This document shows, piece after piece, positions 23,720 through 34,885 of a stretch of 64,000 nt of DNA (within the stretch, counting starts at the first letter, position 1; each line of letters starts with the position of its first letter). The position numbers and the translations under genes were made by a program. Under the pieces are notes generated by a model that was not told the DNA's origin, searched no databases, and saw only the letters and a list, made by a program, of their open reading frames with translations. The stretch comes from Carya illinoinensis (taxonomy: Eukaryota > Streptophyta > Magnoliopsida > Fagales > Juglandaceae), in the NCBI RefSeq assembly GCF_018687715.1, contig NC_056760.1, forward strand, positions 37,710,001-37,774,000, read 5' to 3'.

Positions 23720-25911
23720 AAAGTTGATGTTTGATTGCTCAGAGGAAAAAACACAAAAGCCATACTTGGTCACAGAGCATCACCGTTCGCTCACCAAATT
23801 CAGCAACACTAAAATCATGAGCCCTACAATCATGATAAAAATGTCAACAATCAATCAGCCCAAAAATAAAATCAAAGAGGGAAAGCATTGCTGGCACATG
23901 ATCTAATAATAAGTTTTTTATCAGTAAATAGGAATTTTATTAAAATTAGGCAAAGCCAAGTACATGGGACATATATAAAGAACCACATCTATGCACGACT
24001 GTCTATAGATACAAGAAAATCATGTATGTTCATGCCATTAAAGTATTACAATCAACCAATGGAATAATGTATGAAGAAGAAAAGTTATAATCTTGTCCAT
24101 TGTCCATTCACGATCCTCAAAACTCCGACCATTACTCTCCATCCATATGTAGCACCATAGGCAAATCGGTATCATCTTCCACATCGCTGCAATTTGAGAA
24201 TTACCTCAAATGCCTTGCCAGCTGGCCAAAAAGTCAACAACCCTTCTTGGCATTACCCAAATGAGTCCCACTCTAGCAAAGATATCATTCCATAAGCTCA
24301 TGGCTACATCACAATGCAATAATAGGTCATCCACAGACTCCCCACTTTTCTTACACAGATAGCACCAATTCAATTCAATCAATCGGCATTTTCTTAGATT
24401 ATCTAAGGTAAGAGTCCCCAGTGAAGCTGTCCATGCAAAAAAAGATGCTTTTAGGGGGGTCATAGTCTTCCATATGTTCTTCCATGGGAATGTTCTTGTA
24501 GAGTGTGTTCTTCCATTTTAGAAAGCAATATCTATCTTCCATTTTCTCTTCATCATTCTTGCTTTTCAAGCCGAATGTCATTTAATTAGTTTCACTTCAT
24601 TATTTCCCACCAACTACACAATTCTTGCCTAAACTCGTCAAAGAATAAACAACCAAATGCCTAAATAGTTAATAGCTTTAAAAGTAATCTCTTCCCAACC
24701 AATTACCAGGTGCAAAAGTATCTAGACTAGCACAATGAACTAAGATGAAAACAATAAGGTAAAAAACTCATAAATGCAAAGCAAAATCCTCTAAATTATT
24801 GGTCACTGCAAACTTAATATAGCAAATAAATGAGAACAAAAAGAGGACAAATGCAGCATAAACCATTTCAATCATTCAGTACATATCAAAGGATATAAAA
24901 TACTATATTAAAACCAAATTTGCGAGCAAACTTGGTGCATCAAGATTTATTAGAACCAAATTTGGTTCTAATAAAATACTATATTAGAACCAACCTGCAA
25001 AAAACACAACCACCATATTCAAATTCTGGTGCTTTGACAACTCGTGTCAACCGTATAACAATTGGTCTCCCATGAATTGAAGATTCTCCTGCAGGTTTTC
25101 TGCCAGGGCCAACCTTATCTGTACAATCTGGGCAATGCCAATCACCTTCTGGAATGTCCTTCAAATCCAAGCAAGCTGCACTCAAACAAGTCTGGTTGAG
25201 ACAAAAAATGAAAGAAACTGTGCAATAAGAAAATAGAGAGCACCTTCGAATTTACGAAGAATTCAGATTTATCCGAGAAGTCATACAAAGGTAACTGGAA
25301 ACAATATGATAACGTATTGCCCCTAAGAAGTTGAACTAGCCATATTAGAACAAAGACCATTTGTTATCCAACGGAAGCAATCTGATTTATGCTACACGTG
25401 CCGTGCACAAGTGCTGGCTAAAAGTGGATGTGAATCAAGGTAGTACTGAAAGTCAAGCTAGCCGACCCACATAGATGGATAAACAGATAAAGGAATTAGT
25501 ACAAAAAATTTTGCAAACTATAACATCAACTAATATCAAGCATAAAACAATAAAGAAGTTGAGTAGCAAGGTACACACCTGCATGGAAAGAGCGGGGACA
25601 TCTATTGCAAAGAATTAAATCCCCACCATCTCCACACATTGCACACATATCATCACTGTCACCGGTAGTAAGATTTTGTCCCCTTGCCAATGAAATAGCT
25701 ATATCATGCAGCGTCAATCCATTAGATGTATAGATGTGGCGATAGCTGCAATAATTGATGCAAACTTGTTATATAACAGTAGACTAAATCACTCTTACAA
25801 GAGTCACAGTACTTCATAGGCTACTCACGGTTGACGCCTGGCAGCCATTCCAGCATGTGCTTCAAACTGTGAAGGGCTAATCTGTTCACAAGTAGAAGTG
25901 ATAGTAGTGTG

Positions 25912-25978
<67 letters not shown>

Positions 25979-26514
25979 ATATGAAATGCAGGATACGAAC
26001 TTTGTATAGTTATCTATACGGTTCAATTATCATACCTCTCTGCTACAACAACCACAGACAATACCATTTCCCTGCTTGTAGCCACCTAGTATTTTCTACA
26101 TAAGGAAAAAAAAAAAAAGCAAGATCAATTACATGTAGGAATCTGCCATTTCATGAACGTCATCAACATGGAAATGCATCAAATACCTGCCCTTTGATAT
26201 AGTAGGCCAGTTCAGCCCCATCTGGAAGCCCATTTGGCATGAAAAGCAACTTATGTAGATCATTATCCCTGCCAAAGAATGCCCCACAGTAAGAGAAGCT
26301 CTAAACCCAACGACTTGAATGAGGAAAAATCATGGTAGAAACAAAAGGAAAATACCTTTTTCTAGTGCCACCATCAGCAATTTTCTTTTGTTGCACGACT
26401 GGGTTAGAAAAACATAAGTTTGGTCTGCACAATATGCATAGCATTGGCGTTCAGCAATGCCATTAGTCTGATACATCTATTTAATATAGAAGAATCAAGA
26501 TTGCTCTTGCTCAA

Positions 26515-26576
<62 letters not shown>

Positions 26577-28999
26577 TTTTTATTTCCACGTTTCCGCTCT
26601 TCCGATGCCTCTTTCATATACATTTGTCTTTCAATATGGTTGTTCTGCTCAAAGGAAGATGAAGCAGGGCTAACACTTTCTTCAAAAGCTTGACTGGCAC
26701 AACTAAAAGTTTCAAGAAAGCACAATTGTTAACCAATTATAAATATACAAAATTTCAATTGCAGTTCCAAGAAAGAAAATTTGGAATGACAAAAATTGCA
26801 TCACAGAATCAATTAAAATATAAGATATATTAAAAAGTTCACAAAATATTGATGAACACTAGTAGATATATTCCATCAATATGTACTATGGTTAATAAAT
26901 TAATTCCCAGGCCAACAACTTCTACATGAACCAAGCATGCCCTATGGCACCAAAGCTTACACCCACTAACGGGTATTATATATAACGGTAGTGTATTTAA
27001 CCTTGCATGTGAATGAAGCCTCCGAGGAAGCTTGATGTCATAATTTTTATTTGCCTTAACCTTCCCATTGCTCTGTTGAAGACTATCTGCAGAACATAAA
27101 AGAACCTCAAAATCAAAACAAGATCATGAAATACCAGACATATAGCTTTTGTTTCCATCAACTTATATCTTTTCCCATGCAAGTTCTTGTTATCAGTACA
27201 TAAATGCAATAACCAATCTATTCCTTTGTCTTTTTCATGTTTCTGGTCTTTTGGTATTGCATAGGTGACAAGTGAGCCACAAGAGCAGCAGCACTTAGGC
27301 CTGGTTTGGATAGCAAAGTCCTCCCAACTCATCTCATCCCATTTCATATCATCTCAATATCCAAACACCACAAACACAAACATTTTTCAATTTTAAATTT
27401 TCAACTTTTTCATCTAATCATTACCTAATCATTAAAACTTTCCCAAACTTCCAAACAAAATACAAAAAACAATTCAACTTCTTCAAATTCCAAAACAAAA
27501 ATAATATTAAAAAAAATTATATTCTAATAATATTTTAACTTTATTATTCAGCTTTTTTATTCAACCTTTTCTCTTTCATTTCCCAAAACTTATACAACAT
27601 ATTAACTTAAATTATTTTACTATTATTCACATATCATCTCATCTCACCATCCAAACCAGGCCAGAAAAGCACAAATTTCACTCCATTACAAAAAATAAAA
27701 ATAAAAATAAAAAATCATCTTAGCAACCCAAAATTTATAGAAAACATATAAATAATCAGATAACAATCTTCACCTTTCCAAAACTGGAGGAACTCCTCAT
27801 TGACAGACGATCCAGCCAAATCCTTTATCACTTGATCCAGCATGCTGAGTGGAGCAGTCTTTAGTTCTTGTATAATGCTATAAATTGGCCTCCCATTCTC
27901 CAAGTATATGTGATTGTTTGGATGTCTGGTCTTGACACCAGCATGCTGCTCAAACTCATAGGCAGTCAGAACCTGTTCAAACCATTCAATCAGTATCATC
28001 CCAATGCAGAAAAACCTCAGAAATAAGAGTCAACCTTAATTTCATGTAACTGACTTACTCTTGAAAAGTTGCAAGATGAACAAGCACACAAATATCCACC
28101 ACCATGTATACTTCCATGTAGCTCTACCTGACCACGATTTAAAATAATATGTCAAACCCCACAAATATATAAGTTACACATTGACATATGCCAAAAGAAC
28201 TATAATTTACCTGTCCTGTGGTAGAAATATACTTCACTCGAGCTCCATCAAGAATACCAGTTCCTAACAGCTTCTTTACATTCGTAGGAACAACCTTCTT
28301 AAACAATTTGGAATCCATATTAGTTGCATGTAAACCGAAAATGCTGGTTTCAGAGTACTCCCTCCCATATCTGCTTTCTAGCACGTCCGTACTAGAATCA
28401 ACCATTGGTAACATGTCTCCCTCGGGCTCCTCAAAATAACCTCGACATGACTGCCCATTCCCACTACTGTTGGTTTCAGGCTGTGCTACCGAAGCATATG
28501 ACTTTTTATCGTAGTCCTCCTTTCTTTTGCTGAACTTAAATGTAATTTTTCTGATCCCAGTAGAACTAACATGCTTAGGAATTTCGAGTACAACTCTGGA
28601 CGTCTCTGCATCACCAGCAGCATCGTTAACAGCTTGAGAAGTGTCATTCCCACAACGGTCTTGGTCACTCAAGTTCTCATCTGAGCTCGAACTCCCTGAA
28701 CACATGGAAGTGACTTCACCACACTCCGCCTGATTAATATTCCCATGTTCAGACGGTTGGCTAGTAAATTCTTGAACACCGACCACGTTCTCTTTTGGGG
28801 AAGTTATTGGATTTAAAACTTCCGAGCGAATCTCTTCATTTGAAATTTCCTTTGTTTGCTTCTTGTTTGGATACGGATCCGATTCAGCGTCATCTAGAAA
28901 ATATTGATGGCCGCGCTTCAATTCAGTTCTTGAAAGGTTATCGTTATCCCTGACCACATCCGTCAATAAAGCCAAACAAACTGCCTCTTCTTCTCCCAT
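20863..28999 (-). CDS. PHD-finger / GNAT acetyltransferase-like nuclear protein (IDM1/ROS4-like class), 19 coding exons, 892 aa
   Basis: Exons (minus): 28999-28211, 28127-28059, 27972-27774, 27086-27002, 26702-26577, 26424-26356, 26268-26187, 26095-26036, 25881-25829, 25745-25579, 25175-24995, 23823-23766, 23640-23584, 23504-23259, 22964-22903, 21987-21931, 21818-21725, 21574-21434, 20946-20863. All have GT/AG junctions; the sum is 2679 nt in one open frame. Order: acidic/Ser-rich N-terminus (1-200), a Tify-binding-like block (EFEQHAGVKTRHPNN, TAPLSMLDQVIKDL, about 290-345), a second one (FEAHAGMAARRQPY, about 500-525), a canonical PHD finger with C545, C548, C557, C560, H565, C568, C581, C584, a second Cys-rich PHD-like module (about 622-675), and a GNAT fold with acetyl-CoA loop HQGKGY near 815-820. 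Relatives are chromatin factors (histone acetylation, active DNA demethylation); catalytic activity here is inferred. ATG 28999 is the first in frame. Confidence 0.9.
23681..23717. repeat. Poly-A tract in intron 12
   Basis: 37 consecutive A on the plus strand (T on the gene's sense strand), about 40 bp upstream of the exon 13 acceptor, so it acts as an extreme polypyrimidine tract. Confidence 0.9.
23915..24600 (-). mobile_element. 5'-truncated LINE in intron 11 of PHD-GNAT gene
   Basis: Minus-strand coding remnant FFAWTASLGTLTLDNLRK and LNWCYLCKKSGESVDDLLLH (24206-24463) is the zf-RVT region of plant LINEs. The 3' end reads GCCTAATTTTAATAAAATTCC followed by an A-rich tail at about 23915, typical of such elements. 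Same strand as the host gene. No target duplication could be identified. Confidence 0.7.
24946..24975. repeat. Perfect 30-bp palindrome in intron 11
   Basis: A perfect inverted repeat with half-site TTTATTAGAACCAAA, no spacer, 20-50 nt downstream of the exon 11 donor. Near-copies of the half-site flank it (tactatattaaaaccaaat at 24901; tactatattagaaccaac at 24978). Confidence 0.9.
25913..25972. repeat. (AG)n microsatellite in intron 8
   Basis: About 29 AG units just upstream of the exon 9 acceptor on the minus-strand gene, where it reads as CT and extends the polypyrimidine tract. Confidence 0.95.
26519..26573. repeat. (AG)n microsatellite at intron 5 donor
   Basis: About 27 AG units (CT on the gene strand) that begin 3 nt inside intron 5, immediately after the donor GTAC. 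Confidence 0.95.
27299..27663. repeat. MITE 'gagatgag' family, copy 4, in intron 3
   Basis: Terminal inverted repeats GGCCTGGTTTGGAT and ATCCAAACCAGGCC are exact complements at the two ends of 365 bp. Interior carries CATCTCATCCC, then AT-rich DNA, then CATCTCATCTCACC. This is the best-preserved copy of the family in the window. No clear target duplication. Confidence 0.75.
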
Positions 29000-30100
29000 G
29001 CAGGCAAGATTTCTCAGAGAATTCAAACGTGGTAGATTTCGGAACAGCAAAACTAAGATAAATCATTCAAGGCGGAAAGAGCGAGAAGCGCAATCACCCT
29101 AATTCACTGTTATTTTAATTGAATTAATATCAAAGAATATTGACTACGAATTGAAAACAGAACCTGAATTGAAATTTGAATGTGAACTTCACCCCTGGAT
29201 TATACATGCATTCTAAATAGCTTCCACGATAGAAATCATAACAAGAAACAAACAAAGAGAAAAAGAAAGAAATAAAAAAACCGGCGAGTGCCATCATTAA
29301 CCGCTATACCGGAATTTAAATTGAAGACATGAAATTGAGAAATGAGATATTGATTAAAAAGAAAAAAACCTACTTCAAAAGCTCCGTAAAAAATATAAAT
29401 TCAAAGAATCAAATCGAGAAATACCTCAGAATCCGAAAAGAAAGCAGTTCCGAAGAACCAGCAAGGACGCCTTCGATTCCAATTTTGAATCTCACAGATC
29501 CGAGATTTACGCAGAGAACGACGTTTAGCCTTTGCGCCAGAGATCCAAGACGAATAATAGCGCGGGAGGAGTTAGGGCTAGGGTTTTGTCTGTGGGGAAA
29601 AAATTGAAAAACACAGAGGGAGAGGGAGAGGGAAAGGGGAACGTGCTGAGCTGAGCGGCAACAACGTGAAACGAGTTTCTAGTTTCGCGGTCGAGATTTA
29701 ATATCGACGGACAGATAAAAAGAGTAAAAAACCTTAAAGAAAAATTCTTCAAAAATAAATTGGCGACAAATTTTGGAGGAAACGAGAAAACAAAATGGAT
29801 ATAAGTGTGGGACCAAAGCAACTAACCTGTAACGTCTGCCCACGTGGCAAAACTTTGGCGACTTTTTTGGATGGGGTGTCACGTCTAGGACACCGTGTGT
29901 GACTCGATCTAGTGACGTGTACGATTAAGACGGCATTGGTGGATCGAAATGAATATAGACCGTCAAATGGTCCACGCAATTGGATCGACGGAGACAGACT
30001 GTCTGCTTTACTCGAATGTCCAAGCCATTCCTTTTAAGCAATTTGGACCCGTAACGAATGGCCCATGTTCTGAAAGAAGGCCCAAGTATAAACTGCCCAG
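29000..30100 (-). other. 5' leader and promoter region of PHD-GNAT gene
   Basis: No frame is supported upstream of ATG 28999; the in-frame extension to 29050 starts at TTG, not ATG. A CT-rich (minus strand) segment with a telo-box lies at 29579-29650. Transcription start not determined. From about 29820 to 30100 nothing is recognised. Confidence 0.4.
29579..29586 (-). promoter_or_regulatory. Telo-box in PHD-GNAT upstream region
   Basis: AAACCCTA on the minus strand, followed by GCCCTAACTCC, 580 bp upstream of the ATG and next to a pyrimidine-rich stretch that could be the leader. Confidence 0.35.
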
Positions 30101-31089
30101 TGGGGTGTAAGTTTACAGGTCCAGATCGGAAACCGGACCGGATCGATAAATATATTGGTAAGTTTCAATCTATATAATTTTAGAATTTTGATTTTCAGCC
30201 TGGATTAGTTTTTTTTTTGGGACTGGATCGACCGAAATATAGATATTTTTTTAAAATATTATATATATTCTTTTATATATTAATTATATAAATTAATTAT
30301 GTAATTTTTATCTAACTTATCACTATTGATCATATGTATTTAAAGTTTGGATGATATTATATTTTTCTATTTTATTTTCTCTATTTTCTATTTTTTACTT
30401 TATCATGATGATTACTAATTCTCATGTATACATATGGATTGAGGTGTAACGGGTTTAGTTCGATTCAATTTTGTTCATTGTTTAAATCTAAACTAATATA
30501 TACTTTTTAAAAAAATTTAAGAACCTATACAAAAAAATTTAGTTCTAGACTTTTTATATGGATATATATGATCAAATGTGAAAAAAATATATTTACAAAA
30601 AGAATATATTATGATTTATTATGTCAAAAATGTATTTATCTTTGATATATATATATATATATAAGTTTATATTAATAACTTAGTATTAATGTTTATGTTA
30701 TATTGATTTTATATTATAAATTAAAATCTATATGTATTATTAAAAGTTATAAAGTTTAATATTAATTTTATGTTACATCACATGTTATATTAATTTTATG
30801 TTATAAGATTAATAAACTTTTTTTATAGAAAAATATTAATAGACTTAAATAATAATATTAGAATTTTATTTTATATTAATTAGCAATTTAGCATATAATA
30901 TATATAATATAATATAAAAAAAATATAAATATCTATACTGTCCAGTTTTTGCTCTGAACCATTTTTAAAATATGAAAATTAGTATCACACTGGTTAATTA
31001 GGACTAGTTTTGGTTTTTAAGAACCGGTATTATATTGAACTGTTTACAAACTGGACTAGTTCGATCGGGGTTTTTTTTTCACACCCCTA
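30101..31089. mobile_element. AT-rich non-autonomous hAT-like element
   Basis: Left end TGGGGTGTAAGTTTACAGG and right end (reverse complement) TAGGGGTGTGAAAAAAAA share the GGGGTGT terminus. Subterminal CCGGACCGGATCGAT and CGATCGAACTAGTCCAG motifs lie at opposite ends. Interior is about 85% A/T with no coding. No matching 8-bp duplication was found, so the call rests on the termini. Confidence 0.5.
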
Positions 31090-32119
31090 GATATGGATAA
31101 TTTTGATAACTTTCTCAACTTTTTAAAACTATTTTCAAGTACAAAATGTGTAAATAAAGTTAAATAATTAATATTAAAAAAATTTCACATTATGGGCTTT
31201 TGTACAGTTGGGTCAAAAATACGCATTAGATACACATTAAATCATAAAATTATGGGCTTTTATGATTGCCCAAATGAATTTCTTGAAAAAATTAAAGACT
31301 CAATAAATGTTATAAAATTTACTTGGTGTCTATTTATCTTCAATTCTAAACTTTGGAGAAATTGAAATATGTAGTTAAATGGACATAAACTGAATTGGGG
31401 CGTAGATAGGCCTGCAAGAGGAGATGATTATGGTTGTAGATAGTAGCGACGTAATTGGTCTGATCTGATTAGTCCTTATTTTGGATTGGATTGAAAATTT
31501 CGATCTACCATATTTTTAGACCAAGATCGGACCAATTAGCCATATAGACTAGATGGACCGTTAACTATCGATTCTCTATAGACTCCAAATTTACACATGT
31601 CAAGATCTTATGTTATTTTCTATTCAAATATTTTATTAGAGTATATTGCTAGAACAAGCTTAGAGCATCCAAGTTTCATGTTATTTCTTTAAAAAAAAAA
31701 AATGGGGTTCAACATTAATTATCATTGTTAAGTGAGTCTCATTTTTTCCAGAGTAATTGCATAAAGCTCGTGTGTCCTAAACCAACACAAATTGTTTTCC
31801 TTTTTATAATAGAAGTGTGTGTGTATATATATAGTGGAGGCCAAACGTGCTTTGCATGTTTGCTTAGTTGTGTTTTTTAATTGTCTTATAAAAAAATTTA
31901 TTCAGAGTAAATTTGAACAACAAAATAGAAACATAAACAGAATTTTGTTTTTTTTTTTGTTTTTGTTCATGATCATTGTAATTCTCAGCTATATTGCACA
32001 TGACCAATAGAGAACATTGAAATTTTTGTGTTGTTGCTGATTGAACATTTCTGGATCTGCAGCAAGTTGAATCATCCACTATTTTTCTGAAACTTGTACT
32101 GCAATAGTCTCTATAAACT
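31090..32119. other. AT-rich spacer
   Basis: No gene supported. A block at about 31440-31570 (ggtctgatctgattagtcc ... agatcggaccaattagcc) has loose inverted symmetry and may be another hAT-type scrap. Confidence 0.4.
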
Positions 32120-32310
32120 TGCTCCTATATGTTAAATATTTAATGGAATTAGAGAATGAATAAATTTGTAAATAATTAATTTACAAAAAAAGTAAAATAA
32201 AAAAATAATTAGTATGCTCCTATATGATATATATTTAATGAGATTAGAGAATGAATAAATGTGTAAATAATTAATTTATAAAAAAAAGTAAAATAAAAAA
32301 ATAATTAGTA
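32120..32310. repeat. 95-bp tandem duplication
   Basis: Copy 1 is 32120-32214, copy 2 is 32215-32310, each running from tgctcctatatg to ataattagta and differing at only a few positions. Confidence 0.9.
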
Positions 32311-32374
32311 TTTTATTATAATTTAAAGTTGAAATGCTTTGTGTATACTATAGAAACTGTAGGAATGAAAAAAT

Positions 32375-33350
32375 TTATTTTATGAATTTTAAGTTGTAAA
32401 ATTTATTTTGATGTGTTTTATTGATATTAATTATTGTTTTACATTTAAATTGATCTTTACTTTAAATTAGTTTAATGTTGGACTTTAATTATTTTATTTT
32501 ATTAACATTGAGTCATAGTATTTTTATTTGGCTCTTATTTATTTTTTTTATTGTGCATTTTTCTTTTGTTGAACTCTTATATTTTCGGACTGGGCCTGGA
32601 GAGTGTATTTTATTTTTCTTTTGGGCCCAGCCCAACCCTTGAGCCTTCAACCTAGCCCACTAAATTCCTCCCAAACGGAGTCGTTTGATCCAGCCATTAG
32701 GGCTTCTTCTTTTCTTCTCCTTCTTTCTCCTGCGCGCCGTTGTTCTTCTCCACCTCATTTCTGTTAAAATTAAAACAAGTTTGTTATTTTAATTTTAACG
32801 TGTTTTTCATTGTATTATTTTATAATTTATAAGTTATAAAATTTATTTTAATGTTCTTTCTTGATATTAATTTTTATTTTGTATTTAAATTACTCTTTAC
32901 TTTAAATTATTTTATTATTGGGTTTAATTATTTTACTTTATTAATATTGAGATGTAGTGTTTTTATTTAATTTTTATTTATTAGTTTGTATTTAAATACT
33001 CTTTACTTTAAATTATTTTATTATTGGGTTTAATTATTTTATTTTATTAATATTAAGCTGTAGTGTTTTATTTAATTTTTATTTATTTTTACTATACTTT
33101 TTTACCTTATTAGACTTATATTTTCGGATGGGCTCTGCTTTAGTGGATTTTTCCTTTATTTTTGGGTCAAGCCCTTTCAGTTTTCGGGCCCAACCCGTGT
33201 ACCTTAAGTCCAGGCCCCTTATTCCCTTAAACGGCGCCGTTTTGGTCCATGCCCCTTAGGGTTTCATTCTTTCTTCTTCCTCCTGCTGGCGCCGACTGCT
33301 TCTCCTCCATTTTTATTTTTTCTTCCTCTGTTTTCTATGTGCTGCTGCTG
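32375..33350 (+). repeat. Diverged ~450-bp direct repeat with promoter-like end
   Basis: Two copies (about 32375-32760 and 32820-33350) share the order aagttgtaaaatttatttt, tgatattaattnttnttt, ctttactttaaattan, ttatattttcgga, gggcc(c)agccc/caaccc, aaacggNGNCGttt, then a C/T-rich leader beginning tagggctt/tagggttt. The second copy contains an internal ~105-bp tandem duplication (32880-33085). No coding is supported after either copy. Confidence 0.6.
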
Positions 33351-34687
33351 CTGCTTCTCTCCGGTTCTTCTTCCTCTCATTTTCGAGCAATCAGTTGTGC
33401 GCGCCCAGCTACCCAACCTCCACCGAAAGCCATAGTAACGCCGCACAGCTCTCCACACGGCAACAAACATGCTTGTTGCAAGCTGCTCCATTCTTCTTCT
33501 TCGTCTGGTATGGTTTTTTTTCTCTCTCTATCTTTGATTTTGTTCTTCTTCTAATACGAAACCTTGCCTTCTCTTCTTTTCTATTGTTTTATTTTTCATT
33601 TCTTTTTTCTCCATTTGCAGGTCTGATGTGAGCCTCCATGCCTGCCTCGTTTTGTCTTCGTTGTTCCCTTAGCATTTCCGAATGCAAGCTTGTGAAACTC
33701 CCTTTGTATTTCCACTTTTTCTTCCCCAAATCCAGCTGCCTTGAGTTCAGTTTTGCTCTATTTTTCAGCCCCTAAACCGTGAGCTTCATTTGATTTGCTT
33801 GGTTCTGGGCTGTGATTTTGAGCAACCGTTTGCTCTGATTTTGAGCAACCAAACAGAGGCTTTGAGGAGGTAAGGCTGCGACGGTGAAAATGGGTCTGGG
33901 TGGAGGTGAAGCTTGGCTTCGGTCTAGGTTGAGCTTGGTGGCAGCAACTTTCGGTTTGCCTTTTGGTTTGAGTAGGCCACAAGCATGAAGCTCTACAACC
34001 GAGCAACTACCAAGTGTATGATCTTGCACGGACAGCTTGCACAAAAAAAAAAAAACACGGAAACGGAATTAGAAAGTACTGTTCATTACTGTAGTTGTGT
34101 TATAGCCACTTATTATTATAGATAGATATAAATAAGTATATTTGTGGGATATCAAAAGACTAGATTTTGTTGTCCGTCGAAAACATCAACTCCAACATTA
34201 GAAAAATATAGAATGGTCTCTCTAAATTTTGGAAATCATTTAATCAGAAAATTGTAACAAATCTAGATCCAACCCTCCCCATTGATTGTTTTCTTCAGAT
34301 GATCCTCCTAGTGACTATGGCTACTCTATACCAATACCAATAATACTACTAAATAATTAAGGAGACCATCAATACCACATAAAAGCTTATAGCCATGCGT
34401 TTTGCTTAAAGATGCCTATACTTTAAAGTAGGCCTCCACCATTGACTCAAATCAAGGAAAAAACTTTTTGAAAGGCTATCCAACTTGAAATTGGGGTATA
34501 GACCACACGAGACATTATTACAACCCCTTAGCAAAATTGAAGCTCCGAGTATAAATTTGGAGTCTTTTTTAGTTGCTCTACACCTGGCAACTACTTGTAT
34601 GATCTCCTTTCGATACCCAAAAGATAGGCATGCGGAACAAGAAGGCCGAAATGGGCAAAATCCAATAATAACAACATCAAAATAGAA
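33351..34687. other. Unassigned region
   Basis: C/T-rich then mixed sequence with short frames on both strands but no recognisable domain and no consistent exon structure. The segment cggaaacggaattagaaagtactgttcattactgtag near 34060-34100 has the look of retrotransposon LTR DNA, but boundaries were not found. Confidence 0.35.
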
Positions 34688-34885
34688 AGGAAAATATTTT
34701 GACTATAAAGTGTTTACACAAAAGTAACAAACTGATGTGGCTTGATGTGGTACATCAAATTATAAAGTTATTTTTATTGTAAAGTAAATCTAATGAATTC
34801 CATGAATCAACATCAGTTTGTAGATTTTACTTTGTATAATTTTTTTTTTATGTCTATAGTAGTTCTCATACAAAAATAGTTACTG
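34688..34885. repeat. 190-bp fold-back MITE family, copy A
   Basis: Contains aaactgatgtggcttgatgt, a central ttatttttattgtaaa and catcagtttgtagattttac, so the arms pair with each other. The same layout occurs at 35965, 61676 and 63155. Confidence 0.65.

Noticed and set aside
24399..24581. 60-codon minus frame upstream of the LINE zf-RVT relic
   Set aside because: Part of the same decayed LINE in another frame, not a separate gene or exon of the PHD-GNAT gene.
28139..29050. 303-codon frame starting at 29050
   Set aside because: The triplet at 29050 is TTG; the first ATG in frame is 28999, and the 3' end reads through a clear donor at 28210.
30101..31089. Target duplication for the AT-rich hAT-like element
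   Set aside because: Flanking 8-mers do not match; only the termini support the element.
33249..33631. Overlapping plus frames rich in Phe, Leu and Ser
   Set aside because: Pyrimidine-rich leader-like DNA; no domain, no consistent splice sites.
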